From assembly GCA_007133845.1 (NCBI GenBank), contig SLLY01000051.1, forward strand, positions 1-13,518: 13,518 nucleotides of DNA. The letters are read 5' to 3'. Positions 6,984 through 12,689 of this stretch are shown in pieces (positions within the stretch are counted from its first letter, which is position 1; every line of letters begins with the position of its first letter). Source of the DNA: Candidatus Woesearchaeota archaeon (GTDB lineage: Archaea > Nanobdellota > Nanobdellia > CSSed11-243R1). The notes beneath the pieces were generated by a model, which worked only from the letters and a program-made list of their open reading frames with translations, had not been told where the DNA came from and ran no database searches. Both the position numbers and the translations under genes were made by a program.

Positions 6984-8864
6984 TTGGCTGTAACATCACA
7001 AGACATTGCTGAAGAGATGGGAAAAAGAATGAAATCGGTTTCAGTAGCTGAATTCTTCAAAAAAAACAAACATTTACTTGGTTTTGATAATCCATTAAAA
7101 GCGATGCTTGTAGTAATAAAAGAAGCCGTCGATAATTCACTCGACGCGACTGAAGAACATGCTTATGAATTAAAAAAGAAGAAAAGAGATTTTGAATTAC
7201 CTGAGATAAAAGTCAGGATAAAAAAAGAGGAACATGGACTTGTAATTATTCCAAAAGATGATGACATACCCGTAGCAGATTTAGTGAAAAGTGGAGATAG
7301 TTGGTATGTAGTTTTGTTTGGTGAAAAAATACGTGCTTCAAGAGTTGAAAAAAATGAAAAATTTTATAATGTCGATGGAAAAGAGATAAAATTACTTTTT
7401 ACATCCGCAAAAAAACCACAAGTTTATGTAAATGGGAAAAAAGCAGATGTTGAAGAAAGAACTTTGAAGTATAGAATAACTGTTATGGATAATGGACCTG
7501 GTATTGTTGAACAAAACATCCCTAATGTATTTGGTAAACTTCTTTATGGTTCAAAATTTCATAGATTAAGACAATCTAGAGGACAACAAGGGATTGGAAT
7601 TTCTTCAACAGTTTTATATGCTCAACAAACAACAGGAACTCCAGCAATAATAACTTCCAAAACACAATCAAAAGAAAAAGCAGTTAAATTAAGTTTATCT
7701 ATAGCAGATCAAAACGAACCTATAGTTCATTCAAAAGAGTATGTTGAAGATTTTGAATACGAACATGGAACAAAAATAGAACTTGTAATTGAAGCAGATT
7801 ACAGAAGAAGTGGAAATAAATCTGTTTATGAATTTATAAGGAGAACATCAATAGTTAATCCGCATGTTTCTTTTGTTCTTAAAGAACCAAAGAAAAGGAA
7901 AATTATTTTTAAAAGAACTTCGAATAAACTTCCAGAAGAACCTAAGGAAATAAAACCACATCCACACGGACTGGAATTTGGACAATTGAAGGATTTGCTT
8001 AAAATAACAAATCAAACAACAGTTAGTCAATTTCTTGTTAAAGAACTCACGAGAGTTAGCAATAATATGGCGAAGGACCTTTTAAGAAAAGTAAATATAG
8101 ATTCTGGAGCCGATCCTAAAAAACTCACAAATAATGAAATTGAAAAACTTCTTAGGGCTTTGCATAAAGCAAATCTTCAGAGACCTCCAACAAATTGTTT
8201 GAGTCCAATTAGTGAAAAAGATTTGAGAAAAAGTATTTTATCTGACACTAATGCAGAATTCGTTGCGGTATCTTCTAGAAGGCCCGCAGTTTACAAAGGA
8301 ATTCCATTTTTAGTCGAAGCTGCTATAGCTTATGGTGGAGACATACCTAAAGATTCTTCGCAAAGATTGAGGTATGCAAACAAAATACCTTTACTCTATG
8401 ATGCATCAGGTTGTGCAACAACAAAAGCAATAAAAGAAATGAATTGGAGGCAATACAAGGTTGATAATGTCTCTTCAAGTGGATATCCTGTGGGACCATA
8501 TATAGTTCTTATACATCTAGCAAGCGTTTGGGTTCCTTATACTTCGGAAGGTAAAAGTGCAATTGCGAATTACCCAGACATAATAAAAGAGATGAAGCTA
8601 TCGGTTCAAGATTGCGCAAGAAAGCTTAGAATGTATCTTCGTGCGAAGATGAAAGAAAAGAGAAAGCAGAAAAGAATTAATCTTTTTGAAACATACCTTC
8701 CTGAGTTTGCAGGCTCACTTTCTAAATTAACTGGCAAAGAGGAAGAAAAAATAAAAGAATATCTTAAAAAAACTCTTTCCGAAAAGTATAATGCAAATGG
8801 AGATAAAAGAGATGATAAAGAATTTAATGAAAATGAAGAAGAGGTAGATGAAAATGACGATTAA
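6984..8864 (+). CDS. top6B: DNA topoisomerase VI subunit B
   Basis: ATPase subunit of the type IIB topoisomerase that passes one duplex through another to relax and decatenate DNA. It is 626 aa with a TTG start set by GGAGGT. The GHKL ATPase motifs are EAVDNSLDA (Glu47, Asn51), DNGPGI (169-174) and RGQQGIG (199-205). The H2TH region (about 335-415) and the transducer domain follow, and the switch lysine Lys467 lies in YANKIPLLYD. Residues about 85-160, between PEIKVRIKKEEHG and YRITVMDNGPGI, form an insertion of roughly 75 residues absent from the Sulfolobus enzyme I recall. The C-terminus is a long acidic tail (about 601-626). Catalytic residues are intact. The Top6A gene overlaps its 3' end by 11 nt, so the subunits are co-translated. 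Confidence 0.96.
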   Translation: MAVTSQDIAEEMGKRMKSVSVAEFFKKNKHLLGFDNPLKAMLVVIKEAVDNSLDATEEHAYELKKKKRDFELPEIKVRIKKEEHGLVIIPKDDDIPVADLVKSGDSWYVVLFGEKIRASRVEKNEKFYNVDGKEIKLLFTSAKKPQVYVNGKKADVEERTLKYRITVMDNGPGIVEQNIPNVFGKLLYGSKFHRLRQSRGQQGIGISSTVLYAQQTTGTPAIITSKTQSKEKAVKLSLSIADQNEPIVHSKEYVEDFEYEHGTKIELVIEADYRRSGNKSVYEFIRRTSIVNPHVSFVLKEPKKRKIIFKRTSNKLPEEPKEIKPHPHGLEFGQLKDLLKITNQTTVSQFLVKELTRVSNNMAKDLLRKVNIDSGADPKKLTNNEIEKLLRALHKANLQRPPTNCLSPISEKDLRKSILSDTNAEFVAVSSRRPAVYKGIPFLVEAAIAYGGDIPKDSSQRLRYANKIPLLYDASGCATTKAIKEMNWRQYKVDNVSSSGYPVGPYIVLIHLASVWVPYTSEGKSAIANYPDIIKEMKLSVQDCARKLRMYLRAKMKEKRKQKRINLFETYLPEFAGSLSKLTGKEEEKIKEYLKKTLSEKYNANGDKRDDKEFNENEEEVDENDD

Positions 8865-9939
8865 ACAAGAATCTCAGAAAAAATTGAAAGAACTTGGAGA
8901 AAAATTATTAAATGAAATTAAAAGTGGAGAAAATCCTTATTTGGATATTCCAATACGTTCTCTTTCGAATGTAAACTTCAATGTTGAAAAACAGGTTCTA
9001 GAAATAGGAGATTCTTCTTCCAAAAGATTTTTCTTTAACATATCGCATATAAGAAAATTTGTGCAAACTATGGAGGTTGCGGCTCTTGCTAAAGAATTAA
9101 TTGAAGTTGATAAGCACCTTAGCCTCAGACAGGTTTTTTATGCGCTTCGTAAAACACTTCCTGGTACAAATATAGACGTTGTAGATGAACAGAAAGAAAG
9201 TAACGATGCGATAGAAGATTTAGAAGTGATTGCGAAACTTACAAGAGAACAGCTTCATGTTAACGCTTCCAAAAATGGGGCAGCTGCAGGAAAAATAATA
9301 ATTGAGGATAAAGGAGATAGAATTAATTGGGGAAAATTAGGTAGTGGAGGATGGGCTATACCCTCTAATACTGAAAATATAAAATTTAAAAAAATAGATG
9401 CAAAATTTATCATATACATGGAAAAGGCTGCAATGTGGGAAAGACTTAACGAAGATAAGGTTTGGGATAAAATGAACTGTGTAATAATTGCATCTCAAGG
9501 ACAGGCAACAAGAGGTATAAGAAGATTACTTCAGAGACTTAATCAAGAACATAATCTTCCAATATATGTATTAACTGACTTTGACCCTTGGGGATTTTAC
9601 ATTTACTCTGTTCTGAAATTTGGCTCAATTTCACTTGCTCACCTTTCAGACAAACTTGCAATTCCAGAGGCAAAATTCCTTGGATTGACTGGTGAAGATA
9701 TTAAAAAATATAAATTAGAAAAGCAAAAAATCAAATTCAAAAAGGTAGACTTGAAGAGATTAGAACAACTGAAAAAATATGATTGGTTTGAAAATAAGAA
9801 AGAATGGCAAAAACAATTCAAACTTATGAAAGAAGCAAAAGGTAAGGTAGAACTTGATGCGCTTGTAACGAGAGGAATTAGTTTTGTATCTGAGACATAT
9901 CTTCCTGAAAAAATAAAGAATAAAGATTGGATAGAATAA
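8854..9939 (+). CDS. top6A: DNA topoisomerase VI subunit A
   Basis: DNA-cleaving subunit of topoisomerase VI, related to Spo11. The start is taken as the ATG at 8854 (361 aa) because a GAGGT ribosome binding site ends 8 nt upstream; an ATG at 8848 lies only 2 nt from it. The winged-helix 5Y-CAP domain includes SLRQVFYALRKT, where Tyr96 is the likely catalytic tyrosine that attaches to the 5' DNA end. The Toprim domain has Glu190 (MEKAAMWERL) and the DFDPWG motif with Asp242 and Asp244 for Mg2+ binding. The GQATRGIRRLL segment is also typical. It overlaps top6B by 11 nt and is the last gene of the operon; a tRNA promoter starts immediately after. Confidence 0.96.
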   Translation: MTIKQESQKKLKELGEKLLNEIKSGENPYLDIPIRSLSNVNFNVEKQVLEIGDSSSKRFFFNISHIRKFVQTMEVAALAKELIEVDKHLSLRQVFYALRKTLPGTNIDVVDEQKESNDAIEDLEVIAKLTREQLHVNASKNGAAAGKIIIEDKGDRINWGKLGSGGWAIPSNTENIKFKKIDAKFIIYMEKAAMWERLNEDKVWDKMNCVIIASQGQATRGIRRLLQRLNQEHNLPIYVLTDFDPWGFYIYSVLKFGSISLAHLSDKLAIPEAKFLGLTGEDIKKYKLEKQKIKFKKVDLKRLEQLKKYDWFENKKEWQKQFKLMKEAKGKVELDALVTRGISFVSETYLPEKIKNKDWIE

Positions 9940-9945
9940 ACAAAA

Positions 9946-9956
9946 CTTTTTAAATA
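9946..9956 (+). promoter_or_regulatory. TATA-box promoter of tRNA-Asn
   Basis: The sequence ctttttaaata has its T-to-A transition at 9951/9952, 28-29 nt before the first tRNA base at 9980. Compared with the leaderless mRNA promoters in this window, which have TATA starting at -28, transcription should begin within about one or two bases of tRNA position 1. Confidence 0.65.
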
Positions 9957-9979
9957 ATATGTAACATGAATAAAATATT

Positions 9980-10075
9980 GCCCGGGTAGCTCAATGGTAG
10001 AGCGACAGCCTGTTAAGCTGTAGGTTGCAGGTTCGAGAGACTAAATAAAAAAGTCCGAATACCCTGCTCCGGGCG
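9980..10075 (+). tRNA. tRNA-Asn (GUU) with a T-loop intron
   Basis: Acceptor strand GCCCGGG (9980-9986) pairs with TCCGGGC (10068-10074), with a G-U at 7:66 and discriminator G at 10075, as expected for Asn. D-arm GCTC/GAGC is at 9989-10003. Anticodon stem ACAGC/GCTGT (10005-10021) encloses CTGTTAA with GTT at 10012-10014. T-stem GCAGG (10027-10031) pairs with CCTGC (10063-10067), but 31 nt lie between them instead of 7. Removing a 24-nt BHB intron restores the T-loop TTCGAGC and a 72-nt mature tRNA. CCA is not encoded. A T-rich tract follows directly. Confidence 0.95.
10038..10061 (+). other. BHB intron at position 59/60 of tRNA-Asn
   Basis: A 24-nt intron with a complete bulge-helix-bulge. 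The outer helix is the T-stem. The central 4-bp helix pairs T-loop TTCG (10032-10035) with intron CGAA (10056-10059), all Watson-Crick. The 5' bulge is AG|A (10036-10038), the 3' bulge is TA|C (10060-10062), and the inner helix is GACT/AGTC (10039-10042 with 10052-10055) with a 9-nt loop. Cutting after the second base of each bulge, the normal endonuclease position, gives a standard 7-nt T-loop. Confidence 0.9.
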
Positions 10076-10098
10076 TTTTTATTATTTTATCTTTTTTA
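10076..10098 (+). terminator. T-rich terminator of tRNA-Asn
   Basis: Immediately after the discriminator base there are T5 (10076-10080), T4 and T6 runs interspersed with A. This oligo-T tract fits archaeal transcription termination and suggests little or no 3' trailer beyond the tRNA. It lies in the 27-nt gap before the convergent HExxH gene. Confidence 0.55.
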
Positions 10099-10102
10099 GA
10101 AG

Positions 10103-11176
10103 TTATTCAAAAGAGTTATATTCTTTATTTTTTTCAATGTTTAAATGAGAGAATATGTCAAAAATTTTCCCTTCCATCGCATAATTTTTGAATGTTTGAT
10201 AGGCATCGTAAAATTTAACCAGTGCTACTTCTTCTCCCTCGTCTTTGGCAACCTCTATAAACTTCTCAGCTACAGAGATTATTGAACTTCTTTTCTTTCC
10301 ATCATCATCCTCACGGATTATTCTGTCATTTATTTCATTATAAATCCTATTGAAAATTTCATCATATTTTGTTTTAAATTCTTCAACAACATCTTTCATA
10401 TTTTCCCAGCACTCAAAATTACCATCTTTCCACCAATCCTTTTCTCCATATTTTTCCAAAAAGTATTCTGATGTTTCTTTCTCTGCTTCTTCATCAACAT
10501 AATCTTCATCTACTTCCGGAGCGTATAGTCCTTTTGGAACTGCGGGTTTTATCTTACCTTTTGTAGCAAGAGTTCCCATACCATAAGCTATGCCTTCGTC
10601 AATTTCTTGTTCTATGCTTTCCAAGTTATACTGGAAGGCTTTATCTTCTTCATATTTATTTGTTTTCCAGTCCCACTCTTTAACTCTTCCGAACTTTTTA
10701 TTGAATTCTCTGTGAGCATTCTCGTGTGAAACAAGTGCCTCTAGAGATTTTACAGGAACTTCACCGTCCAATTCTTCTTTAAGTGTTTCATCCATTAATT
10801 TTATATTTGACATATTGTAAATTTTAATAATATCTTCACCAAAATCATAACATGCGGAACCCCCATTATTCAATCCGTCTTCCTTGACTCTTTTTTCATA
10901 ATCACTTAACATATTTTCTTTTTTTGCATAGATTCCAGATATAGAAATATCAAACTCCTCTTTTCCATCTAATCTCCTCAAAAGATTGACGTATTCAATC
11001 ATCAAAAGAGAAACTTTATCGTCAGAGTATATCACTCCATCTTTCCTCTTATTTACCTCAGGAATCTTTTCAACAAGAGAATATTTTGAATTGCATGGTC
11101 CAATACTATCCCTTAGTTCACCTACTAAATCTTCAAATTTCTGAACGTTTTGCAATACATTATTCAATATCATCAC
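10103..11176 (-). CDS. Uncharacterised acidic protein with HExxH motif (putative metalloprotease)
   Basis: I do not recognise this 357-aa protein. It is soluble, with no signal peptide or membrane segment, and strongly acidic. On the GTG numbering it has HENAH at 151-155 in LEALVSHENAHREFNKKFG, and a possible third ligand Glu194 in DEGIAYGMG about 40 residues on. HExxH followed by a downstream glutamate is the zincin/gluzincin pattern, so a zinc metallopeptidase is a reasonable but unproven guess. Residues about 220-300 are rich in E, D and W and largely helical. The start is uncertain: GTG at 11176, ATG at 11173, or TTG at 11167, the last having GGTGAT at a good distance. It is monocistronic, faces tRNA-Asn and has its own promoter overlapped by a palindrome. 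Parts are less AT-rich than neighbours (25 G+C in 60 at 10201-10260 and at 10501-10560). Confidence 0.8.
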   Translation of the reverse strand: MMILNNVLQNVQKFEDLVGELRDSIGPCNSKYSLVEKIPEVNKRKDGVIYSDDKVSLLMIEYVNLLRRLDGKEEFDISISGIYAKKENMLSDYEKRVKEDGLNNGGSACYDFGEDIIKIYNMSNIKLMDETLKEELDGEVPVKSLEALVSHENAHREFNKKFGRVKEWDWKTNKYEEDKAFQYNLESIEQEIDEGIAYGMGTLATKGKIKPAVPKGLYAPEVDEDYVDEEAEKETSEYFLEKYGEKDWWKDGNFECWENMKDVVEEFKTKYDEIFNRIYNEINDRIIREDDDGKKRSSIISVAEKFIEVAKDEGEEVALVKFYDAYQTFKNYAMEGKIFDIFSHLNIEKNKEYNSFE

Positions 11177-11189
11177 CTATATATCACTG

Positions 11190-11205
11190 ATAAGTAGTTA
11201 CTTAT
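11190..11205. repeat. Perfect palindrome in the HExxH gene promoter
   Basis: ATAAGTA and TACTTAT form perfect 7-bp arms around a 2-bp centre (GT). On the minus strand it runs from the TATA box toward the expected start of transcription (about 11178), the position where a dimeric repressor would block transcription factor B or polymerase. It is a candidate operator; no regulator gene is adjacent. Confidence 0.5.
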
Positions 11206-11209
11206 AAAC
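11199..11209 (-). promoter_or_regulatory. TATA-box promoter of the HExxH gene
   Basis: Read on the minus strand this is GTTTATAAGTA. A TATA core starting at 11206 predicts transcription start near 11178, only a few bases before the GTG/ATG start codons or about 11 nt before the alternative TTG start. Confidence 0.5.
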
Positions 11210-11329
11210 ATTTCTATTATATAAAATTAAAAACACCACCTACATAATCATCTAATGAATAAATCAATTCTTATATGTTCAATATGAATATAAAAGTTGG
11301 GTAAAATTTTAAAATAAATTTAAAAATTG

Positions 11330-11450
11330 ACGGGAAAACGCGAGGAAAATAACCGAACACGTTATGAACAGATTAAATCTGTAAGATGGAGAGGAAGAAG
11401 CATTCACATTCATAAGAAATGATTATTATAGTAACCCTCTATGCCTTTTT
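11330..11450 (+). ncRNA. Candidate structured small RNA
   Basis: The 272-nt gap 11177-11448 has no open reading frame longer than about ten codons. Its second half is less AT-rich (gacgggaaaacgcgagg near 11329-11345) and can fold into ATAAC/GTTAT (11349-11353 with 11361-11365, 7-nt loop), ACAGAT/ATCTGT (11368-11373 with 11377-11382, 3-nt loop), and AGAGG/CCTCT (11390-11394 with 11436-11440). An alternative 7-bp helix, TTATGAA/TTCATAA (11362-11368 with 11409-11415), competes with the first two. A TATA-like attttaaaataa lies near 11306-11317 and T5 at 11446-11450 could end it. It matches no RNA class I recognise. Strand, ends and existence are all inferred. Confidence 0.3.
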
Positions 11451-11991
11451 ATTTCAAATTTTTTATAAGTTCTTCAGTAGAAATAGATTCTCCAATAAGT
11501 TCTTTTATTTTCTTAATCTTCTTTTTTATTCCTTCTTTATCACTAACGCTTGAAACCGCATCATTTACAACATAAACATCATATCCTCTGTAAAAAGCAT
11601 CAACTGCAGTAAATAGAATGCAACAACCAGTATGTATACCAGTTAAATATAATTCTTTGATGTTGTTTTTCTTTAAATATTCATCCAAATCTGTATTCCA
11701 AAATCCTGAATAATTTGTTTTTTCAATAAATTTATCGTAATCTTTATTTTTTAATTCGTCCATAATTTCTGCGTCCATGGTTCCTGCAATTCCCACTTCA
11801 GGAAATTTTTTGGATAATGAAGAATTTTCAGAATTTTTTATCCAAATCTTAATTTGGATTACTTTTTGTTTATTTTCTTTAAAAGCATCAATTAGTTTAG
11901 AAATGTTTTTTATCATTTTTTCTCTATTATATAAATTATTAAATATATATTTGTTTCCCTTCTGCATGTCAATAACAAGTAATGCTTTCAT
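11449..11991 (-). CDS. Isochorismatase-like cysteine hydrolase
   Basis: A 180-aa hydrolase of the isochorismatase/nicotinamidase fold. The catalytic triad is Asp8 in LLVIDMQKG, Lys91 in FIEKTNYSGF, and Cys124 in LTGIHTGCCILFTAVDA, where the preceding segment supplies the expected cis-peptide and oxyanion region. The metal-binding Asp-x-His...His cluster of true nicotinamidases (PncA) is not seen between residues 45 and 75, so I do not call it PncA; a metal-independent amidase or an enzyme of unknown substrate is more likely. It is a single-gene unit. A minus-strand TAAATAAA about 30 nt upstream of the ATG suggests a leaderless transcript, and no Shine-Dalgarno is present. Fold assignment is secure; substrate is unknown. 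Confidence 0.9.
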   Translation of the reverse strand: MKALLVIDMQKGNKYIFNNLYNREKMIKNISKLIDAFKENKQKVIQIKIWIKNSENSSLSKKFPEVGIAGTMDAEIMDELKNKDYDKFIEKTNYSGFWNTDLDEYLKKNNIKELYLTGIHTGCCILFTAVDAFYRGYDVYVVNDAVSSVSDKEGIKKKIKKIKELIGESISTEELIKNLK

Positions 11992-12040
11992 AAAAAATCG
12001 AAAACGTATTTGATTTATTTACTTTTCTTAAACCCAATAA

Positions 12041-12050
12041 TTTATTAATA
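12041..12050 (+). promoter_or_regulatory. TATA-box promoter of the small membrane protein pair
   Basis: The sequence tttattaata begins about 28-29 nt before the ATG at 12070, matching the leaderless geometry seen for aIF1A and RIO1. No Shine-Dalgarno lies between it and the ATG. Confidence 0.5.
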
Positions 12051-12069
12051 ACAATTTAATTAAAAAAGT

Positions 12070-12282
12070 ATGGAATTTAGGGAAATAATGATAGGCGTTC
12101 TAGTAATGATTCTTGGATTTTTTGTCGTTTACACTTTCATATCTCCAGATTTTTTATTTTTAATTGGTATTGATGTGGGAACTTATAACTCTATACAATC
12201 ACACTTGGGAATATGGTGGCCGGTTATAGGAATATGTATAATTCTAGCTGGTTTGATTGCAATGAAAAAATTTGGTGATTAA
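12070..12282 (+). CDS. Two-helix membrane miniprotein 1
   Basis: A 70-aa protein of unknown function. Two hydrophobic helices lie at about 7-24 (MIGVLVMILGFFVVYTFI) and 47-64 (IWWPVIGICIILAGLIAM), separated by a loop of about 20 residues and ending in a short KKFGD tail. No cysteine pair, enzyme motif or signal cleavage site is evident. It leads a two-gene transcript; the second miniprotein starts one base after its stop codon and has the same size and topology. The pairing suggests the two work together in the membrane, but that is inference. Confidence 0.7.
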   Translation: MEFREIMIGVLVMILGFFVVYTFISPDFLFLIGIDVGTYNSIQSHLGIWWPVIGICIILAGLIAMKKFGD

Positions 12283-12283
12283 A

Positions 12284-12496
12284 ATGTCAATAGGAAAAAT
12301 TTTTTTTGGTGTTGGGATAATTGTGATAGGGATCGTTATTTGGTTCTCTATATTTTCTAGTGCACTAAATGTTTTTATTGAATCACCCCAACAAAGATAT
12401 GAATTTAGAGAAAATGTAAGAGAATTTCAAACAATATACTTTTTATTATTAATTTTTGCGAGTGTTGGAATCATTATTTGGGGCGCAGAAACATAA
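12284..12496 (+). CDS. Two-helix membrane miniprotein 2
   Basis: A 70-aa protein of unknown function with hydrophobic helices at about 6-26 (IFFGVGIIVIGIVIWFSIFSS) and 50-67 (TIYFLLLIFASVGIIIWG). They are joined by a charged, soluble loop (ESPQQRYEFRENVREFQ), longer and more polar than in its partner. The ATG at 12284 is preferred over an in-frame GTG at 12272 because GGTGAT at 12274-12279 is a well-placed Shine-Dalgarno, and this start leaves a one-base gap after the upstream stop. It is similar in layout but not obviously in sequence to miniprotein 1. Confidence 0.7.
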   Translation: MSIGKIFFGVGIIVIGIVIWFSIFSSALNVFIESPQQRYEFRENVREFQTIYFLLLIFASVGIIIWGAET

Positions 12497-12512
12497 AAAA
12501 CTAAATGCGTAA

Positions 12513-12522
12513 GTTTTAAAAG
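12513..12522 (+). promoter_or_regulatory. TATA-box promoter of tRNA-Ile
   Basis: The sequence gttttaaaag has its T-to-A transition at 12517/12518, 29-30 nt before tRNA position 1 at 12547. This is within one base of the spacing at tRNA-Asn, so the precursor should have almost no 5' leader. Confidence 0.6.
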
Positions 12523-12584
12523 TTAAATAAATTTCTTTACATATATGGCCCGGTAGCTTAGTCTGGCGGAGCGCTGGTCTTATA

Positions 12585-12615
12585 TGGCGCGCAAGGATTT
12601 CCTTGCGTCTCGGAA
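12585..12615 (+). other. Canonical 37/38 intron of tRNA-Ile
   Basis: A 31-nt intron whose core is a GC-rich hairpin, CGCAAGG (12590-12596) with CCTTGCG (12601-12607) around an ATTT loop. The BHB is relaxed: the central helix between 12579-12582 and 12610-12613 has two Watson-Crick pairs, one wobble and one U-C mismatch. The bulges TA|T and AA|A give the normal anticodon loop. Exact ends could shift by one base within the A-run. Confidence 0.8.
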
Positions 12616-12637
12616 AACCAGAGGTCATGAGTTCAAA

Positions 12638-12689
12638 ACAATCTTTTATTTGCGAAAGAAAAACTTGAACAAAAGAAAGGTTGTGAGAG
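12638..12689 (+). other. BHB intron at position 59/60 of tRNA-Ile
   Basis: A 52-nt intron. The central helix pairs T-loop TTCA (12632-12635) with TGAG (12684-12687), one wobble. The 5' bulge is AA|A (12636-12638) and the 3' bulge is AG|T (12688-12690). The inner helix has 9 bp (12639-12647 with 12675-12683, including two G-U pairs), then a 1x1 A-A mismatch and TTTG/CAAA (12649-12652 with 12670-12673). Splicing leaves a 7-nt T-loop. Confidence 0.87.

Noticed and set aside
6430..6999. Long minus-strand open frame opposite the KH gene
   Set aside because: It is the antisense of a well-supported two-KH-domain protein and its translation has low-complexity hydrophobic sequence without recognisable motifs.
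11341..11352. GAGGAAA resembling the conserved P4 strand of RNase P RNA
   Set aside because: The following bases (ATAACC) do not match the conserved continuation, no partner ACAGAA...CUUAC motif is found downstream, and the candidate RNA is too short.
11349..11365. ACCGAACACG resembling the loop C motif of 5S rRNA
   Set aside because: There is no helix I or helix II at the required distances, and the segment folds instead as a simple 5-bp hairpin.
11388..11416. Nine-codon open frame starting at the ATG near 11387 as a micropeptide
   Set aside because: It is short, has no Shine-Dalgarno or well-spaced TATA box, and lies inside sequence that folds as RNA.
12638..12689. The tRNA-Ile T-loop intron as a C/D box guide RNA, as in some archaeal tRNA-Trp introns
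   Set aside because: No C (RTGATGA) and D (CTGA) box pair is present in the intron.
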